From Paraburkholderia fynbosensis (GTDB lineage: Bacteria > Pseudomonadota > Gammaproteobacteria > Burkholderiales > Burkholderiaceae): a DNA stretch of 64,000 nucleotides. The DNA lies in NCBI RefSeq assembly GCF_902859935.1, contig NZ_CADIKI010000019.1, positions 62,001 through 126,000 on the forward strand, written 5' to 3'. Under the pieces are notes generated by a model. It was given only the letters and a program-made list of their open reading frames with translations. It searched no databases and was not told where the DNA came from. Position numbers and translations under genes: made by a program. This document shows positions 32,388 to 41,201 of this stretch, in pieces. Within the stretch, counting starts at the first letter, position 1; the number at the start of each line of letters is the position of its first letter.

Positions 32388-33722
32388 ATGTCTATCAAGA
32401 TTCGCAAACTCGATTCCACCGCTCGCGACTTCCACAAGTCGCTGCATGCGGTGCTCGCGTTCGAGGCGAGCGAAGACGAAGCAATCGAGCGCTCGGTCGC
32501 GCAGATTCTGAACGATGTGAAGGCGCGCGGCGACGCGGCGGTGCTCGAGTACACGAACCGCTTCGACCGGCTCGACGCGAAGAGCGTCGCCGCGCTGGAG
32601 CTGCCGATGGCCGAGCTGGAAGCGGCGCTCGAAGGCCTGGAGCCGAGGCGCCGTGCGTCGCTCGAAGCGGCGGCGGCGCGCGTGCGCGGCTACCACGAGA
32701 AGCAGAAGATCGAGTGCGGCAGCCATAGCTGGCAGTACACCGAGGCCGACGGCACGGTGCTCGGCCAGAAGGTCACGCCGCTCGATCGCGCGGGCATCTA
32801 CGTGCCGGGTGGCAAGGCTGCGTATCCGTCGTCGGTGCTGATGAACGCGATTCCGGCGCGTGTGGCCGGCGTGCGCGAAATCGTCATGGTCGTGCCCACG
32901 CCGGACGGCGTGAAGAATCCGCTGGTGCTGGCGGCCGCGCTGCTGGGCGGCGTGGATCGCGTGTTCACGATCGGCGGCGCACAGGCGGTGGCCGCGTTGG
33001 CGTATGGCACGCAAACCGTGCCGGCGGTCGACAAGATCTGCGGCCCCGGCAACGCGTACGTCGCATCGGCCAAGCGCCGCGTGTTCGGCACGGTCGGTAT
33101 CGACATGATCGCCGGGCCGTCGGAAATTCTCGTGCTGTGCGACGGTACCACCGACCCGCGCTGGGTCGCGATGGACCTGTTCTCACAGGCCGAGCACGAC
33201 GAACTCGCGCAATCCATCCTGCTATGCCCGGACGACACGTTCATCGCCCGCGTGCATGACGCGATCAACGAATTGCTGCCGAGCATGCCGCGCCAGGACG
33301 TGATCCGCGCGTCGCTCGAAGGGCGCGGCGCGCTGATCAAGGTGCGCGACATGGCCGAAGCCTGCGCGATCGCCAACGACATCGCCCCGGAACACCTCGA
33401 AATCTCCGCGCTGGAGCCGCATCAGTGGGGCCAACTGATTCGCCATGCGGGCGCGATCTTCCTCGGCCGCTACACCAGCGAGAGCCTCGGCGACTACTGC
33501 GCGGGGCCGAATCACGTGCTGCCGACGTCGCGTACCGCACGGTTCTCGTCGCCGCTGGGCGTCTACGATTTCTTCAAGCGCTCGAGCGTGATCGAAGTCA
33601 GCGCGGAAGGCGCGCAGACACTAGGCGAGATCGCCGCTGAACTCGCGTATGGGGAAGGCCTGCAGGCGCATGCCCGCAGCGCCGAGTACCGGATGCGGCA
33701 AAACAGCAACGATCGCGGCTAG
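32388..33722 (+). CDS. hisD: Histidinol dehydrogenase
   Basis: Zinc enzyme that oxidises histidinol to histidine in two NAD-dependent steps. It has 444 residues, normal for the family. Visible marks are GTEx-like AYPSSVLMNAIPARVAGV, the IDMIAGPSEILVL segment, the zinc/catalytic region FSQAEHDELAQ, and the C-terminal AEYRMRQNS. It lies 63 bp after hisG in the his operon. Confidence 0.97.
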   Translation: MSIKIRKLDSTARDFHKSLHAVLAFEASEDEAIERSVAQILNDVKARGDAAVLEYTNRFDRLDAKSVAALELPMAELEAALEGLEPRRRASLEAAAARVRGYHEKQKIECGSHSWQYTEADGTVLGQKVTPLDRAGIYVPGGKAAYPSSVLMNAIPARVAGVREIVMVVPTPDGVKNPLVLAAALLGGVDRVFTIGGAQAVAALAYGTQTVPAVDKICGPGNAYVASAKRRVFGTVGIDMIAGPSEILVLCDGTTDPRWVAMDLFSQAEHDELAQSILLCPDDTFIARVHDAINELLPSMPRQDVIRASLEGRGALIKVRDMAEACAIANDIAPEHLEISALEPHQWGQLIRHAGAIFLGRYTSESLGDYCAGPNHVLPTSRTARFSSPLGVYDFFKRSSVIEVSAEGAQTLGEIAAELAYGEGLQAHARSAEYRMRQNSNDRG

Positions 33723-33917
33723 GAGCGGCGGGGGCGCGGCGACTCTGACACGGAAGATAAGCGGGCAGCCAGCGAGCGAGTGCCCGCACACTTCAGCGAC
33801 GGACTGCGCGCGCTCGTTGCTCCTCCCGTTCATTACGACAGTAGAGCCCAACCAGGGCGGCCCGTGCGCCGCCGATGCCCGGCCGGCATCTTCCTTCGCG
33901 GCCGGTTCCACACAGCT

Positions 33918-34988
33918 ATGACGACACCACAAGACATCATCCGCCGCGACGTGCTCGCGATGACGAGCTATCCGGTTCCGGACGCCACGGGCTTCATCAA
34001 GCTCGACGCGATGGAAAACCCGTTTCCCCTGCCGCCGGTGCTGGCCGCGCATCTGGGCGAGCATCTCGCCGGCATCGCACTGAACCGCTACCCGGCGCCG
34101 CGCCCGGACGCGCTAATCGAAAAGATCAAGCGCGTGATGGGCGTGCCGGCCGGCTGCGACGTGCTGCTCGGCAACGGTTCGGATGAAATCATCAGCATGG
34201 TGTCGGTCGCGTGCGCGAAGCCGGGTGCGAAGGTGCTCGCGCCGGTGCCGGGTTTCGTGATGTACCAGATGTCGGCGAAGCTGGCGAATCTCGAATTCGT
34301 GGGCGTGCCGTTGAACGCGGACTTCACGCTCGACACCGAAGCGATGCTCGCCGCGATCGCTGAGCACGAACCCGCGATCGTCTATCTCGCGTATCCGAAC
34401 AACCCCACCGGCACGCTCTTCGACGACGCCGACATGGAACGCATCGTCGCCGCGGCGAGCAAGAGCCTCGTGGTGATCGACGAGGCGTATCAACCGTTCG
34501 CCCAGCAAAGCTGGCTACCGCGCGCCGACGCGTTCGACAACGTCGTCGTGATGCGCACGGTGTCCAAGCTCGGCCTCGCCGGCATCCGTCTCGGCTACCT
34601 GGTCGGCAAGCCCGCGTGGCTGACCGAGTTCGACAAAGTGCGGCCGCCCTACAACACCAATGTGTTGACGCAGGCTGCCGCCGATTTTCTGCTCGACCAC
34701 ATCGACGTGCTCGATGCGCAAGCCGCGCAATTGCGCGAAGAACGCACGAAACTCGCGCAGGCGGTGGCCGCGTTGCCGGGCGCGCAAGTGTTCCCGAGCG
34801 CCGGCAACTTCCTGCTGGTGCGCGTGCCCGATGCGTCCGTTATGTTCGAAACCCTGCTCACCGCGCGGGTTCTGATCAAAAACGTGAGTAAAATGCATCC
34901 ATTGCTGGCCAATTGCGTGCGTTTGACCGTCGGGTCGCCGCAGGAGAATGCGCAATTGCTGGCCGGCCTGAAACTCGTGCTGCACTGA
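33918..34988 (+). CDS. hisC: Histidinol-phosphate aminotransferase
   Basis: 356-residue PLP enzyme that aminates imidazole-acetol phosphate to histidinol phosphate. It has the N-terminal LDAMENPFPLPP, NRYPAPRPDAL, the asparagine of YPNNPTG (160-166), and the Schiff-base Lys217 in MRTVSKLGLAGIRLGYL. The frame is open 46 codons upstream, but that stretch is Pro/Arg-rich and unlike the family. About 195 bp separate it from hisD, with no gene between. Confidence 0.95.
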   Translation: MTTPQDIIRRDVLAMTSYPVPDATGFIKLDAMENPFPLPPVLAAHLGEHLAGIALNRYPAPRPDALIEKIKRVMGVPAGCDVLLGNGSDEIISMVSVACAKPGAKVLAPVPGFVMYQMSAKLANLEFVGVPLNADFTLDTEAMLAAIAEHEPAIVYLAYPNNPTGTLFDDADMERIVAAASKSLVVIDEAYQPFAQQSWLPRADAFDNVVVMRTVSKLGLAGIRLGYLVGKPAWLTEFDKVRPPYNTNVLTQAAADFLLDHIDVLDAQAAQLREERTKLAQAVAALPGAQVFPSAGNFLLVRVPDASVMFETLLTARVLIKNVSKMHPLLANCVRLTVGSPQENAQLLAGLKLVLH

Positions 34989-35055
34989 ACGAACGGCGCT
35001 GCCGTTTTCCCACCCCACACTACTATCGCTTTCTAGCTAGATTCGAGGAATTACC

Positions 35056-35643
35056 ATGCGCCTTGCGGAAGTCGTTCGCAACACCAGCGAAACGCAGATC
35101 CGTGTGAAGATCAATCTGGACGGCACCGGTCAGCAGAAGCTGGCCACCGGTGTGCCGTTTCTGGACCACATGCTCGACCAGATCGCACGGCATGGTCTGT
35201 TCGACCTCGAGATCGAAGCGCATGGCGACTTGCATATCGATGACCATCACACGGTCGAAGACACCGGCATCACGCTCGGCCAGGCTGTCGCGAAGGCGAT
35301 CGGGGACCGCAAGGGCATCCGCCGTTACGGTCATTCGTACGTGCCGCTCGACGAAGCGCTGTCGCGCGTCGTGATCGACTTTTCCGGCCGTCCGGGCCTC
35401 GAATTCCACGTACCGTTCACGCGCGCGCGCATCGGCACGTTCGACGTCGATCTGTCGATCGAGTTTTTCCGCGGCTTCGTGAATCACGCGGGCGTCACGC
35501 TGCATATCGACAACCTGCGCGGCCTGAACGCTCACCATCAGATGGAAACGGTGTTCAAGGCATTCGGCCGGGCGTTGCGTATGGCCACGGAAATGGACGA
35601 ACGCGCGGCGGGCCAGATTCCGTCGACCAAGGGCAGCCTTTAA
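35056..35643 (+). CDS. hisB: Imidazoleglycerol-phosphate dehydratase
   Basis: 195-residue monofunctional dehydratase (without the phosphatase domain of enteric HisB). It carries the two manganese-binding motifs DDHHTVEDTG (62-71) and LNAHHQMETVFKAFGRAL near the C-terminus, and FLDHMLDQIARHG. A separate histidinol phosphatase must exist elsewhere. It is 67 bp after hisC and preceded by a GAGGAA ribosome site. Confidence 0.97.
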   Translation: MRLAEVVRNTSETQIRVKINLDGTGQQKLATGVPFLDHMLDQIARHGLFDLEIEAHGDLHIDDHHTVEDTGITLGQAVAKAIGDRKGIRRYGHSYVPLDEALSRVVIDFSGRPGLEFHVPFTRARIGTFDVDLSIEFFRGFVNHAGVTLHIDNLRGLNAHHQMETVFKAFGRALRMATEMDERAAGQIPSTKGSL

Positions 35644-35771
35644 GCCTAACCAAGCCGCATTCAGCCGCTCAACTTCAGACGACTCTTTGACCAGCACCGC
35701 GCGTCGGCCGACCGTCGTTCGGCGCTGGACCTCACCGTCGATCGATTGACGGCGTTGCCGCCAAATTTGAA

Positions 35772-36413
35772 ATGAAAACTTCGATAGCGATTGTGGATTA
35801 CGGAATGGGCAACCTGCGTTCGGTTGCCCAGGCATTGCGCAAGGCTGCGCCGGAAGCGGAGGTGGCGATCGTCGACCGGCCGGAGGCGATCCGCGCGGCC
35901 GACCGCGTGGTGCTGCCCGGCCAGGGCGCGATGCCCGATTGCATGCGCAGTCTCGGCGAGTCCGGTTTGCAGGAAGCCGTGATCGAGGCGTCGCGCAGCA
36001 AGCCGTTGATGGGCGTGTGCGTCGGCGAGCAGATGCTGTTCGACTGGAGCGCGGAAGGCGACACGCCGGGCCTGGGCCTGTTGCCGGGCAAGGTACTGCG
36101 CTTCGACCTTGAAGGCCAGGTGCAGGACGACGGCTCGCGCTTCAAGGTCCCGCAAATGGGCTGGAACCGGGTGCGCCAGGCGCAGCCGCATCCGCTGTGG
36201 GACGGCGTCGCGGACAACGCGTTCTTCTATTTCGTGCACAGCTATTACGTGCAGCCGGACAACGCGGCTCATACGGCGGGCGAAACAGTGTACGGCGTGC
36301 CCTTTACCTCGGCGGTGGCGCGCGATAACATCTTCGCCACCCAATTTCACCCGGAAAAGAGCGCCGACGCGGGGCTGCGCGTGTATCGCAACTTCGTGCA
36401 CTGGAACCCGTGA
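35772..36413 (+). CDS. hisH: Imidazole glycerol phosphate synthase, glutaminase subunit
   Basis: 213-residue class I glutamine amidotransferase that feeds ammonia to HisF. It has IVDYGMGNLRSVAQAL at the N-terminus, the nucleophile Cys83 in MGVCVGEQML, and the His-Glu pair in QFHPEKS. It is 128 bp after hisB and 215 bp before hisA; both gaps are open of genes. Confidence 0.97.
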   Translation: MKTSIAIVDYGMGNLRSVAQALRKAAPEAEVAIVDRPEAIRAADRVVLPGQGAMPDCMRSLGESGLQEAVIEASRSKPLMGVCVGEQMLFDWSAEGDTPGLGLLPGKVLRFDLEGQVQDDGSRFKVPQMGWNRVRQAQPHPLWDGVADNAFFYFVHSYYVQPDNAAHTAGETVYGVPFTSAVARDNIFATQFHPEKSADAGLRVYRNFVHWNP

Positions 36414-36627
36414 GCGCCTTTTTTCACCCGGTTGCCACGCGCCATTGCGCCGCAAATGCGGCGGTTGCCGCGCGCCGTAACCGCCGCACTGCGATTTCGC
36501 TTGCAAAGGACGCTCAGCAAGGGCGTCGAAAGACTTGTACTAAACTAGCGAAACGGCGTTTTGACGGACTGGCTCATCAGCCGCTACCGCCGACCTTCAA
36601 CCCCTTCCCAGACAACACCCGATTGCT

Positions 36628-37380
36628 ATGCTGCTGATTCCCGCCATCGACCTGAAAGACGGTCAGTGTGTACGCCTCAAACAAGGCGATATGGACCAGG
36701 CGACGATATTTTCCGAGGAACCGGCGGCGATGGCCCGACATTGGGTCGAGCGTGGCGCCCGCCGTTTGCACCTCGTCGACCTGAATGGCGCGTTCGCCGG
36801 CAAGCCGAAGAATGAAGAGGCGATCCGGGCGATCATCGAGGAAGTGGGCGGCGAGATTCCCGTGCAACTGGGCGGCGGTATCCGTGACCTGAACACGATC
36901 GAGCGCTATCTCGACGATGGTCTGTCGTATGTGATCATCGGCACCGCGGCGGTGAAGAATCCCGGCTTCCTGCAGGATGCGTGCACGGCGTTCGGTGGCC
37001 ACATCATCGTCGGGCTGGATGCGAAAGACGGCAAAGTCGCGACCGACGGCTGGAGCAAGCTGACCGGCCACGAAGTTGCCGATCTGGCGCGCAAGTTCGA
37101 GGACTACGGCTGCGAATCGATCATCTACACCGACATCGGCCGCGACGGCATGCTGCAAGGCATCAACATCGAAGCGACGGTGCGCCTCGCGCGCGCGGTG
37201 AAGATTCCGGTGATCGCGAGCGGCGGTCTGTCGAACCTCTCCGATATCGAATCGCTGTGCGAAGTCGAAGACGAAGGCATTGAAGGCGTGATTTGCGGCC
37301 GTGCGATCTACTCGGGCGATCTCGACTTCGCGGCGGCGCAGACGCTCGCGGACCGGCTGCGCGAATCGGACGACGCGTAA
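36628..37380 (+). CDS. hisA: ProFAR isomerase (HisA)
   Basis: 250-residue TIM-barrel isomerase that converts ProFAR to PRFAR. The catalytic Asp8 is in LIPAIDLKDGQCVRL; the phosphate-binding loops are QLGGGIRD and IASGGLSN, and the second catalytic Asp is in YTDIGRDGML. HisA and HisF are ancient duplicates, and the two are adjacent here, 235 bp apart. Confidence 0.97.
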   Translation: MLLIPAIDLKDGQCVRLKQGDMDQATIFSEEPAAMARHWVERGARRLHLVDLNGAFAGKPKNEEAIRAIIEEVGGEIPVQLGGGIRDLNTIERYLDDGLSYVIIGTAAVKNPGFLQDACTAFGGHIIVGLDAKDGKVATDGWSKLTGHEVADLARKFEDYGCESIIYTDIGRDGMLQGINIEATVRLARAVKIPVIASGGLSNLSDIESLCEVEDEGIEGVICGRAIYSGDLDFAAAQTLADRLRESDDA

Positions 37381-37615
37381 CCCCGCTTCGGGCTCGCGGC
37401 GGAGCCCCGAGCCCGGGCCGTCGCGGTGGCCCGATCGCGCTTCGTCTGCAGCGGACGCGGTGCTTCGTCCGCGGAAAAACGCGTCGCGCGTCGTAGCCGC
37501 GCTTTACTCGCGGCGTGATCCAGCCTCGGCAGCCTCGCGGCTGGTCGCGCCGGCATAGCGCCGCAAGCCCCCGGGTGAGCGGCCTCATCAGCGGTATTGG
37601 CAGAATTGCAAGATC

Positions 37616-38389
37616 ATGGCTCTAGCTAAACGCATCATCCCCTGTCTCGACGTCACGGCCGGACGCGTGGTCAAGGGCGTCAACTTCGTCGAACTGCGCG
37701 ATGCCGGCGACCCCGTCGAAATCGCCCGCCGTTACGACGATCAGGGCGCCGACGAACTCACCTTCCTCGACATCACCGCCACCTCCGATCAGCGCGATCT
37801 GATCCTGCCGATCATCGAAGCGGTCGCCTCGCAGGTGTTCATTCCGCTGACGGTCGGCGGTGGCGTGCGTGCCGTCGAAGACGTGCGGCGCCTCCTGAAC
37901 GCGGGCGCGGACAAGATCAGCATGAACTCGTCGGCGGTCGCGAATCCGCAACTCGTCAAAGACGCGACCGACAAATACGGCTCGCAGTGCATCGTCGTCG
38001 CGATTGATGCGAAACGCGTGTCCGCGGACGGCGAGCCGCCGCGCTGGGAAGTCTTCACGCATGGCGGGCGCAAGGCCACCGGCCTCGAAGCGGTCGAATG
38101 GGCGCGCAAGATGGCCGAACTCGGTGCCGGCGAAATCCTGCTGACCAGCATGGACCGCGACGGCACCAAGAGCGGCTTTGACCTCGCGCTCACGCGCGCG
38201 GTGTCGGACGCGGTGCCGGTTCCGGTGATCGCGTCGGGCGGCGTGGGCAACCTGCAGCATCTGGCCGACGGCATCAGGAACGGTCACGCGGACGCGGTGC
38301 TGGCCGCGAGCATCTTCCACTACGGCCAGCATACCGTGGGCGAGGCCAAGCGTTTCATGGCCGATCAAGGCATTTCGGTGAGGTTGTGA
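37616..38389 (+). CDS. hisF: Imidazole glycerol phosphate synthase, cyclase subunit
   Basis: 257-residue TIM-barrel cyclase that uses HisH-derived ammonia to make imidazole-glycerol phosphate and AICAR. It has the catalytic Asp11 in IIPCLDVTAGRVVKG, PLTVGGGVRAVEDVR, TSMDRDGTKSGFD with the second Asp, and IASGGVGN for phosphate. Its stop is 1 bp before the hisI GTG, so the two are tightly coupled. Confidence 0.97.
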   Translation: MALAKRIIPCLDVTAGRVVKGVNFVELRDAGDPVEIARRYDDQGADELTFLDITATSDQRDLILPIIEAVASQVFIPLTVGGGVRAVEDVRRLLNAGADKISMNSSAVANPQLVKDATDKYGSQCIVVAIDAKRVSADGEPPRWEVFTHGGRKATGLEAVEWARKMAELGAGEILLTSMDRDGTKSGFDLALTRAVSDAVPVPVIASGGVGNLQHLADGIRNGHADAVLAASIFHYGQHTVGEAKRFMADQGISVRL

Positions 38390-38390
38390 C

Positions 38391-38801
38391 GTGGTGAATC
38401 CTTCGGCGGTGAATTGGCTCGACAAGGTGAAGTGGGACGCGAACGGCCTCGTGCCGGTGATCGCGCAGGAAGCGTCGACCAACGACGTGCTGATGTTCGC
38501 GTGGATGAACCGCGAAGCGCTGGCGAAGACCATCGAATTGGGCCGTGCGGTGTACTTCTCGCGCTCCCGCCAGCGCCTGTGGTTCAAGGGCGAGGAGTCC
38601 GGCCACGTGCAGCATGTGCACGAAGTGCGGCTCGATTGCGACGAAGACGTCGTGCTGCTGAAGGTGGAGCAGGTCTCTGGCATCGCGTGCCACACCGGCC
38701 GACACTCGTGCTTTTTCCAGAAATTCGAAGGCTCGGTGGATGATGGCGACTGGCTCGCCGTCGATCCCGTGCTGAAAGACCCCGAACACATCTACAAATG
38801 A
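38391..38801 (+). CDS. hisI: Phosphoribosyl-AMP cyclohydrolase
   Basis: 136-residue zinc hydrolase that opens the adenine ring of PR-AMP. Family marks are VIAQEASTNDVLMFAWMNREAL, RSRQRLWFKGEESGHVQHV and the metal ligands in RLDCDEDVVLLKV and ACHTGRHSCFF. It is separate from HisE, unlike the fused enteric HisIE. Two GTG codons (38391 and 38394) are possible starts. Its TGA overlaps the hisE ATG. Confidence 0.95.
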   Translation: MVNPSAVNWLDKVKWDANGLVPVIAQEASTNDVLMFAWMNREALAKTIELGRAVYFSRSRQRLWFKGEESGHVQHVHEVRLDCDEDVVLLKVEQVSGIACHTGRHSCFFQKFEGSVDDGDWLAVDPVLKDPEHIYK

Positions 38802-39181
38802 CGCAATCCACCCAAACCACGTCGTCTACCTCCGATACCTTGCTGCGCCTCGCGGCGATCATCGACAGCCGTAAGGGCGGCGACCCGGACGTTTCCTACG
38901 TCTCGCGCCTGTTCCATAAGGGCGATGACGCGGTGCTCAAGAAGATCGGCGAAGAGGCCACCGAAGTCGTGCTGGCCGCCAAGGACGCGCGCCATGGCGG
39001 TGCGCTGAAGGCGCTCGTTGGCGAGGTCGCGGACCTGTGGTTCCATTGCCTCGTGATGCTGTCGCACTTCGATCTGAGTCCGGCGGACGTCCTCGCCGAA
39101 CTCGAGCGCCGCGAAGGCCTGTCGGGCATCGAGGAAAAGGCGCTGCGCAAGAGCCGCGAACGCGAACAGAACGGCGATTGA
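38798..39181 (+). CDS. hisE: Phosphoribosyl-ATP pyrophosphatase
   Basis: 127-residue MazG-like pyrophosphohydrolase acting on PR-ATP, the second step of histidine synthesis. It has YVSRLFHKGDDAVLKKIGEEATEVVLAAKD with the metal-binding E-E-x-x-E, and EVADLWFHCLVML with the second acidic site. The N-terminal 13 residues are Ser/Thr-rich. The start overlaps the hisI stop, and it closes the his set. Confidence 0.96.
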   Translation: MTQSTQTTSSTSDTLLRLAAIIDSRKGGDPDVSYVSRLFHKGDDAVLKKIGEEATEVVLAAKDARHGGALKALVGEVADLWFHCLVMLSHFDLSPADVLAELERREGLSGIEEKALRKSREREQNGD

Positions 39182-39265
39182 TCGGCCGGCCCGGCTTGAA
39201 GCCGCGCGCACCGGCGCCCATATTGCACTGAACGCATCTGAGCGCATCATCGGGAGGACGCAAGC

Positions 39266-39661
39266 ATGGAACAGCCGAACCAGAGCTACCCGCCGCCGGC
39301 TTATCGCCACGCGATGGAGCCGGAACGCGAACGCAGTCTACGCACGCTCACCCATGTGCTGTATGCGCTATACGCGGTTCACTGGCTGACAGGCGGTCTG
39401 ACGATCCTGATCGCAATCATCATCAACTACGTGAAGCGGCCCGACGTGGCGGGCACGCCGTACGAAGCCCACTTCGAATGGCAGATCCGCTCCTTCTGGC
39501 TGTGTCTGCTCGGTTACGCGATCGGCGCCATGCTGCTGCTCGTGGTGATAGGCATTCCGGTCCTGTGGGCCGTCAGCATCTGGATGTTGTACCGTATTAT
39601 CAAGGGCTGGCTGTATCTGTACGATAACAAGCCGCTTGCGAATCCGCGTGCCTGGGTCTGA
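39266..39661 (+). CDS. Small membrane protein (DUF4870-like)
   Basis: 131-residue inner-membrane protein with three hydrophobic segments (about 30-50, 73-95, 90-113). The cytoplasmic N-terminus is Pro-rich and charged. The end, YRIIKGWLYLYDNKPL, is the pattern seen in DUF4870-type proteins. It lies 84 bp after hisE with a GGGAGGA ribosome site and stays with the his operon; its function is unknown. Confidence 0.82.
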   Translation: MEQPNQSYPPPAYRHAMEPERERSLRTLTHVLYALYAVHWLTGGLTILIAIIINYVKRPDVAGTPYEAHFEWQIRSFWLCLLGYAIGAMLLLVVIGIPVLWAVSIWMLYRIIKGWLYLYDNKPLANPRAWV

Positions 39662-39742
39662 GTGTAGTGCGCCCGTTTATCGGGCTTTGCTCGAATTCTG
39701 CTGCGTCGCTTCGCGCTCCAGTCATACCGCGTCAGGAATACG

Positions 39743-40108
39743 ATGAGTCACGATCCGAACTGCCTTTTCTGCAAGATCGCCGCTGGCGAGATTCCGTCGA
39801 CCAAAGTCCACGAAGACGAAGAGTTCGTTGCCTTCCGCGACATCCGTCCGGCCGCCGAGACGCATGTGCTGGTGATCCCGCGCAAGCACATCGCCACGCT
39901 GTCGAATTGCACCGAAAGCGATGCGACTCTCCTTGGTAGAATGATTGTCTTGGTGGCGCGTCTGGCCGACCAGCTCGGGGTTGCCTACACCGGCGGCGAA
40001 ACGGGTTTTCGCACGGTAATCAACACCGGTCCCGGCGGCGGACAGGAGGTATATCACCTGCATGCGCACATTCTCGCGGGACCGCGCCCCTGGCAACGGA
40101 TGGGCTGA
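39743..40108 (+). CDS. hinT: HIT-family purine nucleoside phosphoramidase
   Basis: 121-residue histidine-triad protein. It has the N-terminal CLFCKIAAGEIPSTKV with the Cys pair of the zinc-binding branch, the AFRDIRPAAETHVLVIPRKH core, and the catalytic triad HLHAH at 105-109. HinT-type enzymes cleave adenosine phosphoramidates. It stands between the membrane protein and tatA, as in many beta-proteobacteria where the his operon runs into tat genes. Confidence 0.94.
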   Translation: MSHDPNCLFCKIAAGEIPSTKVHEDEEFVAFRDIRPAAETHVLVIPRKHIATLSNCTESDATLLGRMIVLVARLADQLGVAYTGGETGFRTVINTGPGGGQEVYHLHAHILAGPRPWQRMG

Positions 40109-40369
40109 CGCAAAAGCGGGGTCACACGCGTCGCTGCGAGTTTTGGTCGTGGACAATAGCGCGGCTGTCGTTTTTAAGCACTGTAATAACGACGACGCGA
40201 CGGTTCGGCCACAATGACGTTCGTCCTGTCGCCGGTTGAATCGGAACAGTCCGCGGTCACGTAAAGAGGAAGCGCAAGCGACAGAGCAAGCGCAGGCGCT
40301 TCGGTCACGCCGCAAGGCGCAGGAATTTTGCCGCATCGCGGTGCGGTGTCGGGGTTAAGGAGAGTAGTC

Positions 40370-40609
40370 ATGGGTTCGTTGAGCATTTGGCATTGGCTGA
40401 TCGTGTTGTTGATCGTGGCACTCGTGTTCGGCACGAAGAAGCTGCGCAACATCGGCGCCGACTTGGGCGGCGCGGTGAAGGGCTTCAAGGAAGGCGTGAA
40501 GGAAGCCGAAACGCCGGCAGGTGACGCGCAGCAGCGCGAATTGCCGCGCAACGGCGCGGTGGATGTGGATGCGAAGGAAAAAGCGCCGCGTTCCGGCGAT
40601 TACCGCTAA
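40370..40609 (+). CDS. tatA: Twin-arginine translocase subunit TatA
   Basis: 79-residue Tat subunit that forms the variable-size passage for folded proteins. It has one membrane helix (5-20) ending in the Phe-Gly hinge (F20-G21), then a basic amphipathic helix (KKLRNIGADLGGAVKGFKEG) and a charged tail. An AAGGAGAG ribosome site precedes the ATG. tatB follows after 39 bp and tatC after that. Likely substrates in this window are the Rieske protein and the lipoprotein at 9144-10004. Confidence 0.96.
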   Translation: MGSLSIWHWLIVLLIVALVFGTKKLRNIGADLGGAVKGFKEGVKEAETPAGDAQQRELPRNGAVDVDAKEKAPRSGDYR

Positions 40610-40648
40610 GCCGCGGCTCACCCGCGTTACTGACGGACATTCCACTTC

Positions 40649-41167
40649 ATGCTGGACCTCGGTCTAACCAAGATGGCGCTGATCGGCGTCGTCGCGCTGG
40701 TCGTACTCGGACCGGAGCGCCTGCCACGCGTCGCCCGCACGGCTGGCGCGCTGTTCGGCCGCGCGCAGCGGTATATCAACGACGTGAAGTCCGAAGTCAC
40801 GCGCGAAATCGAGCTCGACGAATTGCGGCGCATGAAGACCGAGTTCGAAACGGCCGCGAGCAATGTCGAAACCTCCGTTCAGGACAATCTGCGCAAGCAC
40901 GAGAGCGAACTGAACGACGCGTGGAACAGCGGCACGTCGGTGTCGCCGAGCATTGCCGGCGGCGCGCTCGAAGACGCCGGCAATTCGTCCTGGCAGAGCA
41001 GCACGCCGGCCACGGCGCCCCGGCGCAAGAACTGGCGCGTCAAGCGGACCGCCATGCCCACCTGGTACAAACGCGCCACCACGCGTCGCACGCGCGTGCA
41101 ATCGGGGGCGGCGCGTGTCGCGCGGCATACGCCCGCCACGCTGCGTCGTCCGACGCGGTTCTTCTGA
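40649..41167 (+). CDS. tatB: Twin-arginine translocase subunit TatB
   Basis: 172-residue Tat subunit that with TatC binds twin-arginine signals. It has MLDLGLTKMALIGVVALVVLGPERLP with the Gly-Pro hinge (21-22), an amphipathic helix, and a charged coiled region (about 50-95). The C-terminal 50 residues are strongly basic (many Arg) and are likely disordered. It is flanked by tatA and tatC. Confidence 0.95.
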   Translation: MLDLGLTKMALIGVVALVVLGPERLPRVARTAGALFGRAQRYINDVKSEVTREIELDELRRMKTEFETAASNVETSVQDNLRKHESELNDAWNSGTSVSPSIAGGALEDAGNSSWQSSTPATAPRRKNWRVKRTAMPTWYKRATTRRTRVQSGAARVARHTPATLRRPTRFF

Positions 41168-41201
41168 TGATCAGAACGACAATCTCTAACCGAGGGCCGG
41201 T

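Noticed and set aside
37381..37615. Possible small gene between hisA and hisF.
   Set aside because: Frames are Arg/Ala-rich, on both strands, without motif or ribosome site; the gap is only 235 bp.
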